The notes: generated by a model from the letters alone, not told the origin. Numbered from the stretch's first letter, positions 47,796 to 56,715 are shown. The stretch is DNA of 64,000 bases from Klenkia marina (GCF_900101025.1 NZ_FMUH01000003.1:372001-436000); one strand, 5' to 3'. A program made the numbers and translations.

Positions 47796-48783
47796 CGAGC
47801 ATCACCTCTCGGCGGTCACCGAAGATGCCCTGCGGTCGGAAGACCAGCAGCAGCATGAGTCCGATGCCGACCAGCACGAATCGGATCTGGGCCACGTCGG
47901 TGGAGGACAGCAGCGCCTCGGGGATGACCCCGTTGCTGATGAACGCGCGCAGCAGCGTGTCGGCGAACTGCAGGATGAACAGCAGGATGATCGACCCGAC
48001 GACCGGGCCGAGCACGCGTGCCGCGCCACCGAGGATCAGGGCGGCGTAGGCCAGGAACGTGTTGGCGTTCTGGTACTGGTCGGGGATGGCCGACCCGGTG
48101 CCCACGGCGTAGACCATGCCGCCCAGGGCGCCGAAGACCGCACCCAGCACGAGCGCCTGCATCTTGTAGCTGTAGACGTTCTTGCCCAGCGCGCGGACGG
48201 CGTCCTCGTCCTCGCGGATGGCCTTGAGCACGCGGCCCCACGGGCTGCGCATGAGCAGCCACACCAGCAGGCAGGACAGCGCGACCAGGGTCCAGCCGAC
48301 CAGCGCCACCCAGAGCTCACCGCCGCTCCACGAGGTGCCCAGCAGGTCGTAGCGACGCTGGGTGTCCCAGGGGGCGAGGGCGATGAAGGAGCCGTTGAAC
48401 GCCGAGAGCCCGCGGGTGCCGTTGGTGACCGGCGTGGCCGACACCGAGCGGAACAGCAGCCGGAGCCCCTCGGCGGTGGCGATCGTGACGATGGCCAGGT
48501 AGTCCGCGCGCAGGCGCAGGGTGGGCAGGCCGAGCAGCAGCGCCAGGACGACCGCGGCGACGATGCCGACGATCACCCCCACCCAGAACGGCAGGCCCCA
48601 CTGGCTGACCGAGATGGCGATGCCGAAGCCGCCGAGCATGGCGAACGCGATCTGGCCGAAGTTCAGCAGACCGGTGTAGCCGAAGTGCACGTTGATGCCG
48701 ATGGCCAGCAGGGCGAAGAAGATGGCCTGGAACCCCAGGCCCGACTTCACCCCGATGGCGAGGGCGTCGAGGACGTCGCTCAT
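47785..48783 (-). CDS. livM: Branched-chain amino acid ABC transporter permease LivM
   Basis: Membrane permease of 332 residues with about nine hydrophobic segments. LivM landmarks are GYTGLLNFGQIAFAMLGGFG, PTLRLRADYLAIVTIATAEG, WGRVLKAIREDEDAVRALGKN and FRPQGIFGDRREV at the C-terminus. It pairs with LivH to form the channel. It starts 4 bases after livH stops. Confidence 0.95.
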   Translation of the reverse strand: MSDVLDALAIGVKSGLGFQAIFFALLAIGINVHFGYTGLLNFGQIAFAMLGGFGIAISVSQWGLPFWVGVIVGIVAAVVLALLLGLPTLRLRADYLAIVTIATAEGLRLLFRSVSATPVTNGTRGLSAFNGSFIALAPWDTQRRYDLLGTSWSGGELWVALVGWTLVALSCLLVWLLMRSPWGRVLKAIREDEDAVRALGKNVYSYKMQALVLGAVFGALGGMVYAVGTGSAIPDQYQNANTFLAYAALILGGAARVLGPVVGSIILLFILQFADTLLRAFISNGVIPEALLSSTDVAQIRFVLVGIGLMLLLVFRPQGIFGDRREVMLDAR

Positions 48784-48787
48784 GGCC

Positions 48788-50140
48788 TCAGCCGATCCGG
48801 GCCCGGCTGCCCAGGATGCCCTGGGGCCGGATGACGAGGATGACGATCAAGAGGAGCAGACCTCCGACGTACTTGGTGTCGTCCGGGATGACCAGGGTGG
48901 ACATCTGGACGAACACACCGATGATGACGCTGCCGACCAGGGCGCCGTAGGCGGTGCCGAGACCGCCCAGGGTGACGCCGGCGAACATGAGCAGCAGCAG
49001 GCGGAAACCCATGTCCCACTGCACCTGGTCCGACAGACCCAGGAGGACGCCGCCGAGCGCGGCGAGCGCGCCGCCCATCATCCAGACGACCAGGATGACC
49101 CGGTTGACGTCGATGCCCGACGAGGCGGCGAGGTCGCGGTTGTCGGCGACGGCCCGCATGGCCTTGCCGATCTTGGTGCGCTGCAGCATGAGCGCGACCA
49201 GGACGAGGACGACGACGGCGATGACGATCGAGGCCAACGCGCGGTTGGTCATCGTGAAGACGCCGTAGTTGACGGCCTGCTGCGACTGGTACTCGCCGTA
49301 GGGGTTGGAGAACCCGCCGTAGACGATCTGGATGGCGTAGCGCAGCAGCAGCGACAGACCGATCGAGACCACGAGCGCGGCGACGAGGCCGGTGCCCCGC
49401 TTGCGCAGCGGCCGCCACAGCGCCAGTTCGTGCAGTGCACCCACACCGGCACCCACGACCATCGCGATGAGCGTGGCCGCGATGAGCGGCACCCCGCCCT
49501 GCACGTTGATGTACCAGGCGACGATGGCGCCGATGGTGACCAGCTCGCCGTGCGCGAAGTTGGTCAACCCGGTGGTGCCGAAGATCAGCGAGAGGCCCAC
49601 CGCGCAGACGGCGATGATGAGGCCGAACCGCAGGCCGTCGACCAGCAGCTGGACGGCGCGGATGCCGCCGCCCCCGCTGTTGGTGGAGCCGTCCTCGAGG
49701 CCGAAGAGGACGTTCTGCTGGGCGTTGGGCTGCACGGTGACCGTGCGCTCGGCGCCGGCGTCCCCGAGCTCGACGCCGTCGGGCAGGGCGTCGGCGTCGA
49801 TGCTGACGGTGTACTCACCCGGCCCGTCGGGGAGCTCGACGCGGAACCGGCCCTCGTCGTCGGTCTCCACCGAGCCGACCTCGTCGCCGGAGGAGTCGGT
49901 CACGGTGACCTCGACGCCCTCGATGGGGCCGGACTTGCTGGTCTGCAGGGTGCCGCGCACCGCCTCGCCCTCGGCGTTGGCGATGCCGGCCGGCAGCAGG
50001 GTGGCCAGTGCCATGGCGAACGCGGCGACCAGCAGGGCGAGCACCAGCGGGCGGCGACCGCGGGCGGCCCGTCCGGACGGGGCGCCCGGCGGGCCCGTGC
50101 GTTCACCGTGCACGAGGGCACGGTGCGGTGCGTGCGTCAC
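48788..50140 (-). CDS. livH: LivH permease fused to an extracytoplasmic beta-sandwich domain
   Basis: A 450-residue protein. Residues 160-450 are a standard LivH permease (GLSLIFGTTGLTNFAHGEL, KIGKAMRAVADNRDLA, AFGGVTLGG-like LMFAGVTLGGLGTAYGALVG). Unusually, this is preceded by a signal peptide (about 31-55, ending GIANA) and a domain at about 58-148. That domain (RGTLQTSKSGPIEGVEVTVT, DEGRFRVELPDGPGEYTVSI) looks like a carboxypeptidase-regulatory-like/SdrD-B-type beta-sandwich. It would face outside, next to the channel. GTG 50140 follows AGGAGG; the open frame continues upstream without meaning. Confidence 0.92.
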   Translation of the reverse strand: MTHAPHRALVHGERTGPPGAPSGRAARGRRPLVLALLVAAFAMALATLLPAGIANAEGEAVRGTLQTSKSGPIEGVEVTVTDSSGDEVGSVETDDEGRFRVELPDGPGEYTVSIDADALPDGVELGDAGAERTVTVQPNAQQNVLFGLEDGSTNSGGGGIRAVQLLVDGLRFGLIIAVCAVGLSLIFGTTGLTNFAHGELVTIGAIVAWYINVQGGVPLIAATLIAMVVGAGVGALHELALWRPLRKRGTGLVAALVVSIGLSLLLRYAIQIVYGGFSNPYGEYQSQQAVNYGVFTMTNRALASIVIAVVVLVLVALMLQRTKIGKAMRAVADNRDLAASSGIDVNRVILVVWMMGGALAALGGVLLGLSDQVQWDMGFRLLLLMFAGVTLGGLGTAYGALVGSVIIGVFVQMSTLVIPDDTKYVGGLLLLIVILVIRPQGILGSRARIG

Positions 50141-50220
50141 TCGACCTCCTGGGCCGTGGGTGGTGTGCGGGTGTCCGACCGGGGGTGACCCGGTGGACAA
50201 CGGGTATCGATCGGACCGGG

Positions 50221-50226
50221 ACACTA
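50221..50226 (-). promoter_or_regulatory. Candidate -10 box (TAGTGT) for the liv operon
   Basis: On the minus strand TAGTGT lies about 80 bases before the livH GTG. The leader contains an imperfect inverted repeat (GTGTCC near 50169 with GGACAC near 50218). No good -35 is seen. Confidence 0.35.
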
Positions 50227-50338
50227 ACCCACCTGTGTTGCGGTTCTGGGTCGGGAACGTGGTCCGTGACACAAATGCGACCCACGACCCCGGGCGCAGC
50301 CGGGATGAACCGGGCCCTCCCGGGGCCTGCGCGCCTGG

Positions 50339-50740
50339 TCAGGCGTCCTTGAGGAACGTGGTGAGCCGTGCGCTGGCCGTGGGGCGCCCCTGGTCGTCGC
50401 TCATCTCGATGCGGAACGTGGCCAGGGTGCGGCCGCGCTTCACCGGCGTGCAGACGGCGGTCACCGTGCCGTCGGTCGCACCGCGCAGGTAGCTCACGTT
50501 GAGCTCGACGCCGACCACCTGCCGGCCGGGCCCGGCGTGCAGCGCGCCGGCCCACGAGCCCACCGTCTCGGCGAGCGCGCACGTGGCGCCGCCGTGCAGC
50601 AGGCCGAAGGGCTGCTCGTTGCCGGCCACCGGGATCGTGGCCACCAGCCGGCCGGGGTCGAAGTCGGTGATCTCGATGCCCAGCTTGCGGTCCAGCGGGC
50701 TCAGGTCGGCGGGGGCCCAGTCGGGGCGCGGCGTGCTCAC
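50339..50740 (-). CDS. Hotdog-fold thioesterase (PaaI type)
   Basis: A 133-residue single-hotdog acyl-CoA thioesterase. The core motif is PFGLLHGGATCALAETVGS, with HGG and the downstream acidic residue typical of PaaI/YdiI-like enzymes, followed by GVELNVSYLRGATDG. The substrate may be a phenylacetyl-type, aromatic or menaquinone-precursor CoA ester. GTG 50740 is preceded at 6 bases by a TAGCGT box. It diverges from polA with only 58 bases between the starts. Confidence 0.9.
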   Translation of the reverse strand: MSTPRPDWAPADLSPLDRKLGIEITDFDPGRLVATIPVAGNEQPFGLLHGGATCALAETVGSWAGALHAGPGRQVVGVELNVSYLRGATDGTVTAVCTPVKRGRTLATFRIEMSDDQGRPTASARLTTFLKDA

Positions 50741-50746
50741 GGGCGC

Positions 50747-50752
50747 ACGCTA
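50747..50752 (-). promoter_or_regulatory. -10 box (TAGCGT) for the thioesterase, leaderless
   Basis: On the minus strand TAGCGT ends 6 bases before GTG 50740. Confidence 0.55.
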
Positions 50753-50785
50753 GCCATCGCGCCCGGTCCTGTCGTACCCCCGCCA

Positions 50786-50791
50786 TACGAT
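50786..50791 (+). promoter_or_regulatory. -10 box (TACGAT) for polA, leaderless
   Basis: TACGAT ends 7 bases before ATG 50799. An in-frame ATG at 50790 overlaps the box itself, so it cannot be on the transcript; this decides the polA start. Confidence 0.65.
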
Positions 50792-50798
50792 GGCCCCG

Positions 50799-53540
50799 AT
50801 GTCTGCACCGGTGTCCGAGACGGCCCCCCCATCCACCACCGTGCCGGCGGGTCAGCGCCCCCGCCTGCTGCTGCTCGACGGCCACTCGCTGGCCTACCGG
50901 GCGTTCTTCGCGCTGCCGGTGGAGAACTTCTCCACGACCACCGGGCAGCCCACCAACGCCGTCTACGGCTTCACCTCGATGCTCATCAACGTGCTGCGCG
51001 ACGAGGCGCCCTCGCACCTGGCCGTGGCCTTCGACGTCGGCCGCAAGACCTTCCGCAGCGAGATCTACGCCGACTACAAGGCCAACCGCGCCGAGAGCCC
51101 CACCGACTTCCGCGGCCAGGTCAGCCTCATCCAGGAGGTCCTGGCTGCCCTGCGGGTCCCGGTGCTCACCGCCGAGGGCTACGAGGCCGACGACGTCATC
51201 GCGACGCTCACCGTGCAGGCCGTCGAGGCCGGCATGGACGTGCTGATCTGCACCGGTGACCGCGACGCCCTGCAGCTGGTGAACGACCACGTCACGGTGC
51301 TCTACCCGCGCAAGGGCGTCTCCGACCTCACCCGGTTCACCCCCGAGGCGGTCGAGGAGAAGTACGGGCTGAGCCCGGTGCAGTACCCCGACTTCGCGGC
51401 GCTGCGCGGCGACCCCTCGGACAACCTGCCCGGCATCCCGAGCGTGGGGGAGAAGACCGCCGCCAAGTGGGTGCGCGAGTACGGCTCGCTCGACGCCCTG
51501 GTGGACCAGGTCGACACCGTCAAGGGCAAGGTCGGGGAGAAGCTGCGCGAGCACCTGTCCTCGGTGCTGCAGAACCGCCGGCTCACCGAGCTCGACCGCA
51601 CCGTCGCCCTCGAGCTGCACCCCACCGACCTGGCAGTGCAGGCCTGGGACCGCACCGAGGTGCACACGCTGTTCGACAACCTGCAGTTCCGCGTGCTGCG
51701 CGACCGGTTGTTCGCCACCCTGACCAGCGCCGAGCCCGAGGTCGACGGCGGCATCGACGTCACCGTCGACGAGGTCCCCGCCGGCGGGCTGGGCGACTGG
51801 CTGACCGCGCACGGCCGCAAGGGGCACACCGGCATCGTGTTCCGCGGCCGCTGGGGCCGTGGCACCGGTGAGCTGACCGGCATCGCGCTGGCCGCCGCCG
51901 ACGACCACACCGTCTTCGTCGACCTCGGTCCCGACCTCGACACCGCCGACGAGCAGGCGCTGGCCGCCTGGCTGGCCGACCCGGCCGCGAAGAAGGTCGT
52001 GCACGAGGAGAAGGGCCCGCTGCTGGCGGTCTGGGCGCGCGGCTGGGAGCTGGAGGGCGAGGTCAGCGACACCGCCCTGGCGGCCTACCTCGCGCTGCCC
52101 GGGCAGCGCTCGTTCGACCTCGGCGACCTCGCGGTCCGCTACCTGCGCCGCGAGCTGACCGAGGCCACCCCGACCGAGACCCAGCTGACCCTCGACGGCT
52201 TGGGCCCCACCGAGGCCGACCTGGCCCAGGAGGCCGCCGTCGCCGACGCCCGCAAGGCCGTCGCGGTCAACGACCTCTCCGACGCCCTCGAGCAGCTGCT
52301 GGGCCAGAAGGGCGGCGACCAGCTGCTCACCGGCCTCGAGCTGCCGCTGACCAAGGTGCTGGCCCGCATGGAGGCCCGCGGCATCGCCGCCGACCTCGAG
52401 CTGCTGCACGACCTGCAGTCCGAGTTCGCCGGCAAGGTCGCCGAGGCCGCAGCCGACGCCTACGAGGCCATCGGCACCGAGATCAACCTCGGCTCGCCCA
52501 AGCAGCTGCAGGCCGTGCTGTTCGACCAGCTCGGGCTGCCCAAGACCAAGAAGAACAAGACCGGGTACACCACCGACGCCGACGCCCTGGCCTGGCTGCA
52601 GGAGACCAGCCCGCACCCCTTCCTCGAGGCGCTGCTGCGCCACCGCGACGTCACCCGGCTGCGCACGGTCATCGACGGCCTCATCCCGATGGTCGACGAC
52701 GCCGGGCGCATCCACACCACGTTCCAGCAGACCATCGCGGCCACCGGCCGGCTGTCCTCCACCGACCCCAACCTGCAGAACATCCCGATCCGGTCGGCCG
52801 AGGGCCGGCGCATCCGGCAGGCCTTCGTCGTCGGAGCGGGCTACGAGTCGCTCATGACCGCCGACTACAGCCAGATCGAGATGCGCATCATGGCCCACCT
52901 CTCCGAGGACGCCGGGCTCATCGAGGCGTTCACGTCGGGGGAGGACCTGCACACCTTCGTCGCCGCCCGCGCCTTCGACATCCCCATCGAGCAGGTCGAC
53001 CCCGAGATGCGCCGGCGCATCAAGGCGATGAGCTACGGCCTGGCCTACGGGTTGAGCGCCTACGGCCTCTCCCAGCAGCTCAAGATCACCCCCGAGGAGG
53101 CCCGTGTGCAGATGCAGGCCTACTTCGAGCGCTTCGGCGGCATCCGCGACTACCTCGACACCGTTGTCGAGGACGCCCGGCAGACCGGCTACACCCAGAC
53201 CACCATGGGCCGCCGCCGTTACCTGCCCGACCTCACCAGCGACAACAAGCAGCGCCGCGACATGGCCGAGCGCATGGCCCTCAACGCCCCCATCCAGGGG
53301 TCGGCCGCCGACGTCATCAAGGTCGCCATGCTGCGGGTCGAGCAGGGCATCGCCGAGCGGCGGCTGAGGAGCCGCATGCTGCTGCAGGTCCACGACGAAC
53401 TGGTGCTCGAGGTCGCCCCCGGCGAGCGCGAGCAGCTCGAGGATCTCGTGCGCACCGAGATGGCCGGCGCCGCCGACCTCTCGGTCAGCCTCGACGTCTC
53501 CGTCGGCGTCGGCCAGAGCTGGGACGCCGCCGCGCACTGA
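50799..53540 (+). CDS. polA: DNA polymerase I
   Basis: Repair and Okazaki-fragment polymerase of 913 residues. The N-terminal 5'-3' nuclease domain shows LLLLDGHSLAYRAFFALP, DVGRKTFRSEIYADYKANR, EADDVIATL and CTGDRDALQL. The middle 3'-5' exonuclease-like domain lacks the acidic motifs of E. coli Pol I, as in other actinobacteria, so proofreading is probably absent. The polymerase domain shows LSSTDPNLQNIPIR, motif A DYSQIEMRIMAHLS, motif B RRIKAMSYGLAYGLSAYGLS and motif C LQVHDELVLEV. The start at ATG 50799 is chosen from the promoter position. Confidence 0.98.
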   Translation: MSAPVSETAPPSTTVPAGQRPRLLLLDGHSLAYRAFFALPVENFSTTTGQPTNAVYGFTSMLINVLRDEAPSHLAVAFDVGRKTFRSEIYADYKANRAESPTDFRGQVSLIQEVLAALRVPVLTAEGYEADDVIATLTVQAVEAGMDVLICTGDRDALQLVNDHVTVLYPRKGVSDLTRFTPEAVEEKYGLSPVQYPDFAALRGDPSDNLPGIPSVGEKTAAKWVREYGSLDALVDQVDTVKGKVGEKLREHLSSVLQNRRLTELDRTVALELHPTDLAVQAWDRTEVHTLFDNLQFRVLRDRLFATLTSAEPEVDGGIDVTVDEVPAGGLGDWLTAHGRKGHTGIVFRGRWGRGTGELTGIALAAADDHTVFVDLGPDLDTADEQALAAWLADPAAKKVVHEEKGPLLAVWARGWELEGEVSDTALAAYLALPGQRSFDLGDLAVRYLRRELTEATPTETQLTLDGLGPTEADLAQEAAVADARKAVAVNDLSDALEQLLGQKGGDQLLTGLELPLTKVLARMEARGIAADLELLHDLQSEFAGKVAEAAADAYEAIGTEINLGSPKQLQAVLFDQLGLPKTKKNKTGYTTDADALAWLQETSPHPFLEALLRHRDVTRLRTVIDGLIPMVDDAGRIHTTFQQTIAATGRLSSTDPNLQNIPIRSAEGRRIRQAFVVGAGYESLMTADYSQIEMRIMAHLSEDAGLIEAFTSGEDLHTFVAARAFDIPIEQVDPEMRRRIKAMSYGLAYGLSAYGLSQQLKITPEEARVQMQAYFERFGGIRDYLDTVVEDARQTGYTQTTMGRRRYLPDLTSDNKQRRDMAERMALNAPIQGSAADVIKVAMLRVEQGIAERRLRSRMLLQVHDELVLEVAPGEREQLEDLVRTEMAGAADLSVSLDVSVGVGQSWDAAAH

Positions 53541-54003
53541 GCGCACTGTCGTCCTCCGGACTCCCACCGCGGCCAGCAGCCGTGCCCCGGCGGCGACGAG
53601 CGTCGCTGCTCCCGCCTCGGCGAGGGGCACTCGTTCCTCGGCCCCTCCCCTCGGCGGGCGGGGGCGAGCCCCTCCTCGGGGACCCTCCGGGCCCCGCTCG
53701 TCGCGGCTCCGGGCTTCCGGCCGGCCTCGGTGCTCACGCTGCACCGTGAGTTCGGGGTTCGAGGGGTCCTGGGCTGCGCCGAGGGGCCGCGAACCCTGAT
53801 CCCGGCGTGCGGGGACGGCCTCGAGGGCTCGTGCACACCGATCCTGGGGTTGTCGCCCCCTCGCCCACCGGCGAGAGGGCGAGAACCCCGGAATCCGGGT
53901 GCGCCGACCCAGCGGGCGGGGTCCTCGCCGCCGACCGGGCGGGGTCATCGCCTCCGCGCCGGAGGGGTGCGCGCCGGCGCGGGCTCAGGGGCAGGATGCG
54001 GGG
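53541..54003. other. 463-base gap rich in inverted G+C blocks
   Basis: No gene. The first half has repeated GGGGC/GCCCC blocks (e.g. around 53620-53690). The second half has GGGTTCG (near 53756) facing CGAACCC (near 53790), and the long hairpin described separately. CAGGAT ends 6 bases before the next gene's ATG and may be its -10 box. Frames through this region lack typical codon use. It could hold a REP-like intergenic element. Confidence 0.5.
53846..53889. repeat. Long imperfect hairpin, possible REP-like element
   Basis: GGGGTT (53846-53851) pairs with AACCCC (53884-53889). Inside it TCGCCC and CTCGCC pair with GGCGAG and GGGCGA around a CACC loop. The stem is about 20 bp with a G-G and an A-C mismatch. 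Whether the element recurs in the genome cannot be seen from this window. Confidence 0.5.
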
Positions 54004-55674
54004 ATGAGGATCGTGGACCGCATCGCGTCGCGGGTGCTGGGGCTGCCGCCGGCCACCACCCGGTACACCGTCGAGCGAGGGTTGAGGGTTCCCGTGCGCG
54101 ACGGCGTCGAGCTCGTCGCCGACCGCTACGTCCCGACCGGTCGGGTGCTGGGGACGCTGCTGGTGCGCGGGCCCTACGGGCGGGCGTTCCCCTTCTCGTT
54201 CTTCTTCGCCACGGCCTTCGCCGCCCGCGGCTACCAGGTCGTGCTGCAGAGCGTCCGCGGCACCTACGGGTCCGGCGACGAGTTCCAGCCCATGTTCCGC
54301 GAGGTCGACGACGGCGCCGACACCGTCGCCTGGCTCCGGGACCAGCCCTGGTTCACCGGCACCTTCGGGACCGTCGGGCTCTCCTACCTCGGCTTCACCC
54401 AGTGGGCGATGCTGGCCGACCCGCCCCCGGAGCTGGTCGCCTCCGTCGTCCTGGTCGGGCCGCACGACTTCTCCCGCGCCACCTGGGGCACCGGGGCCTT
54501 CACCGTCAACGACTTCCTGGGCTGGAGCGACATGGTGGCCCACCAGGAGGACCCCGGCCGCCTGCGCGGCATGCTCCGCCAGCTCACCGCGGCCCGACGC
54601 CTCGGACCGGCCCTCGACGCCCTCCCGCTGGGTGACGCCGGCGAGCGGTTGCTGGCCGGCCGTGGGCGCTGGTACCGCGACTGGGTCGCCCACCCCGACC
54701 GCACCGACCCCTGGTGGGCGCCGGTCCAGCTCGACCGCGCCCTCACCCGGGCCCAGGTGCCCGTGCTGCTGATCGGTGGCTGGCAGGACCTGTTCCTCGA
54801 GCAGACCCTCGACCAGTACCGGAGGTTGAGGGATGCTGGTGCCGACGTCGCGCTCACGGTGGGTCCCTGGACCCACGTGGAGACGCTGTCCAAGGGCGGT
54901 GGGCAGATCACCAGGGAGTCCCTGGACTGGCTCGGCGAGCACCTCGCCGGCACCGCAGCCGGCAGCGCACCCGGCAGCGCAGACGGCACCGGCCCCCGGC
55001 GCCGTCGCGCACCGGTGCACGTGCACGTCACCGGCGCCGGGCAGTGGCGCGACCTGCCCGACTGGCCGCCGGCCACCGCCGACCGCACCCTGTTCCTCGC
55101 CGACGACGGCCGGCTGGCCGACACCCCGGCCGGGCCCGGGACCCCGGCGGTGACCTTCCGCGCCGACCCGGCCGTGCCCACCCCGAGCATCGGCGGCCGA
55201 CTGCTGGACAACCGCAGCGGCGGCTACCGCGACGACACCGCGCTGGCCGCCCGCGACGACGTCGCCGGCTGGCTGTCCGATCCGCTGCCCGCCGACCTCG
55301 AGGTGCTCGGCTCCCCGGTCGTCGAGCTGACCCACGGCACCGACGTGCCGCACGTGGACGTCGCCGTCCGGCTGTCCCAGGTCGACGCACGGGGCCGGTC
55401 CCGCAACGTGAGCGACGGCTACGTGCGGCTCGCGCCGGGCGAGGAGGGCACCACCCCGGACGGCGGCGTCGTGCGGCTGGAGCTGGACCCGGTGGCCCAC
55501 CTCTTCCCGGCCGGCTCGCGGCTGCGGCTGGTGGTCGCGGGCTCGTCGCACCCGCACTGGGCGCGCAACACCGGCACGGGGGAGCCGCCCGAGACCGCCG
55601 TGCGCACGGTGGTGAGCAGCCGCACCGTCACCGTGGCCGACGGGGCGTCCCGGCTGGTGCTGCCGGTGGGGTGA
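54004..55674 (+). CDS. CocE/NonD family hydrolase (peptidase S15)
   Basis: An alpha/beta hydrolase of 556 residues with the X-Pro dipeptidyl-peptidase (S15) catalytic domain and a C-terminal jelly-roll (from about residue 360). The nucleophile Ser is in GTVGLSYLGFTQW, the Asp in LLIGGWQDLFLE and the His in GPWTHVE. The early blocks VPVRDGVELVADRYVP and VLQSVRGTYGSGDEF are typical. It may act on acyl esters or peptides; the true substrate is unknown and no signal peptide is seen. The start is ATG 54004. It is convergent with a methyltransferase gene, 6 bases apart. Confidence 0.93.
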   Translation: MRIVDRIASRVLGLPPATTRYTVERGLRVPVRDGVELVADRYVPTGRVLGTLLVRGPYGRAFPFSFFFATAFAARGYQVVLQSVRGTYGSGDEFQPMFREVDDGADTVAWLRDQPWFTGTFGTVGLSYLGFTQWAMLADPPPELVASVVLVGPHDFSRATWGTGAFTVNDFLGWSDMVAHQEDPGRLRGMLRQLTAARRLGPALDALPLGDAGERLLAGRGRWYRDWVAHPDRTDPWWAPVQLDRALTRAQVPVLLIGGWQDLFLEQTLDQYRRLRDAGADVALTVGPWTHVETLSKGGGQITRESLDWLGEHLAGTAAGSAPGSADGTGPRRRRAPVHVHVTGAGQWRDLPDWPPATADRTLFLADDGRLADTPAGPGTPAVTFRADPAVPTPSIGGRLLDNRSGGYRDDTALAARDDVAGWLSDPLPADLEVLGSPVVELTHGTDVPHVDVAVRLSQVDARGRSRNVSDGYVRLAPGEEGTTPDGGVVRLELDPVAHLFPAGSRLRLVVAGSSHPHWARNTGTGEPPETAVRTVVSSRTVTVADGASRLVLPVG

Positions 55675-55680
55675 GCCGGG

Positions 55681-56517
55681 TCAGCCGGGCAGGTCGCACA
55701 CGAGCACGAGCGTCCCGGGGACCAGCGCCCCGCGGGCCGCGGACCACTGCCCCCAGGTCTCGGTGCGCCCGGGGGTCCACTCGGGCTCGACCAGGTCGGT
55801 GAGCACGAACCCAGCACCCACGACGTCGCGCACCCAGTCGCCGACCGTGCGGTGGTGCTCGACGTACACGACCGTGCCGGCTCCGTCGGTCTCCACGTAG
55901 GGAGTGCGGTCGAAGTAGGAGCCCACCACCGTCAGGTCGGCGGGGTCGGGGGAGTCGGGGAACGGCCAGCGCAGGGGGTGGTTCACCGACGCCACGAACC
56001 GACCGCCGGGGCGCAGCACCCGGGCCACCTCGCGCAAGGCGCCCCGGGCGTCGGCGACGAAGGGCAGACCGCCGAACGCCGAGCACGCCAGGTCCACGCT
56101 GCCGCTGGCCAGCGGCAGGGCCCCGACGTCGGCCTGCAGCAGCGTCGGGGCCAGCCCGGTCGTGCCGTTCAGCTCGGCCGCGCGGGCGAGCATGCCGGCG
56201 GAGAGGTCCAGCGCCACGACCTGCGCCCCGGCCGAGACCAGCCACCGCGCGCAGGGGGCCGACCCGCAGCCGACCTCCAGCACCCGGCGTCCGGCGACGT
56301 CGCCGAGCAGCCCGGCCTCGGACTCGCGCAACCCCTCGGGACCCCACAGGAAGTCGGCGTCGCCGAGGTCGGCTCCGTGCTCGGCGAGGTAGGCCGGGGC
56401 CGCGGCGTCCCACCAGCCCCGGTTGGCCCGCACCGACTCCTGCTCGGCCACCGCCCGGCGCTCGACGCCGCCGGCGAGCGGGTAGCCGTCCGAGGCCAGG
56501 GGCAGGGGAGCGGGCAT
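55681..56517 (-). CDS. Class I SAM-dependent methyltransferase
   Basis: A 278-residue methyltransferase. SAM motif I is VLEVGCGSAPCARWLVSAG, the acidic residue is in VVALDLSAGML, then LLQADVGALPLASGSVDLAC and a motif REVARVLRPGGRFV. The sequence WWDAAAPAYLAEHGADLG near the N-terminus is a common actinobacterial variant. The substrate is unknown. ATG 56517 has CACGAT ending 6 bases before it on the minus strand. It diverges from rpsA. Confidence 0.92.
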   Translation of the reverse strand: MPAPLPLASDGYPLAGGVERRAVAEQESVRANRGWWDAAAPAYLAEHGADLGDADFLWGPEGLRESEAGLLGDVAGRRVLEVGCGSAPCARWLVSAGAQVVALDLSAGMLARAAELNGTTGLAPTLLQADVGALPLASGSVDLACSAFGGLPFVADARGALREVARVLRPGGRFVASVNHPLRWPFPDSPDPADLTVVGSYFDRTPYVETDGAGTVVYVEHHRTVGDWVRDVVGAGFVLTDLVEPEWTPGRTETWGQWSAARGALVPGTLVLVCDLPG

Positions 56518-56573
56518 CCCGGCATCGTGGCACGGCCTCCGGGCCGGTGGTGGACCCACCCGGTGGGGGTACG

Positions 56574-56579
56574 TACGAT
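56574..56579 (+). promoter_or_regulatory. Candidate -10 box (TACGAT) for rpsA
   Basis: TACGAT lies 136 bases before the rpsA ATG, leaving a leader of about 130 bases. S1 often regulates its own leader in other bacteria, but no structure is proven here. Confidence 0.4.
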
Positions 56580-56715
56580 GGGCCTCGCGCCCGAGGTCTG
56601 CGGTGCGACCCGGCACGGGTCCCCGGACCACCTCTCTCGCACAACCTTCCCCGGCCCTCCCCGGTCGGGGTGCGTCCCTGTCCCTCCACACCCCCCGTCC
56701 GGAGCTACCGACCAC

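Noticed and set aside
50790-50798. ATG 50790 as the polA start
   Set aside because: It overlaps the -10 box TACGAT, so it would not be transcribed.
50103-53948. A minus-strand open frame of about 1,280 codons opposite polA
   Set aside because: Same artefact; polA on the plus strand is complete and the thioesterase gene uses another frame.
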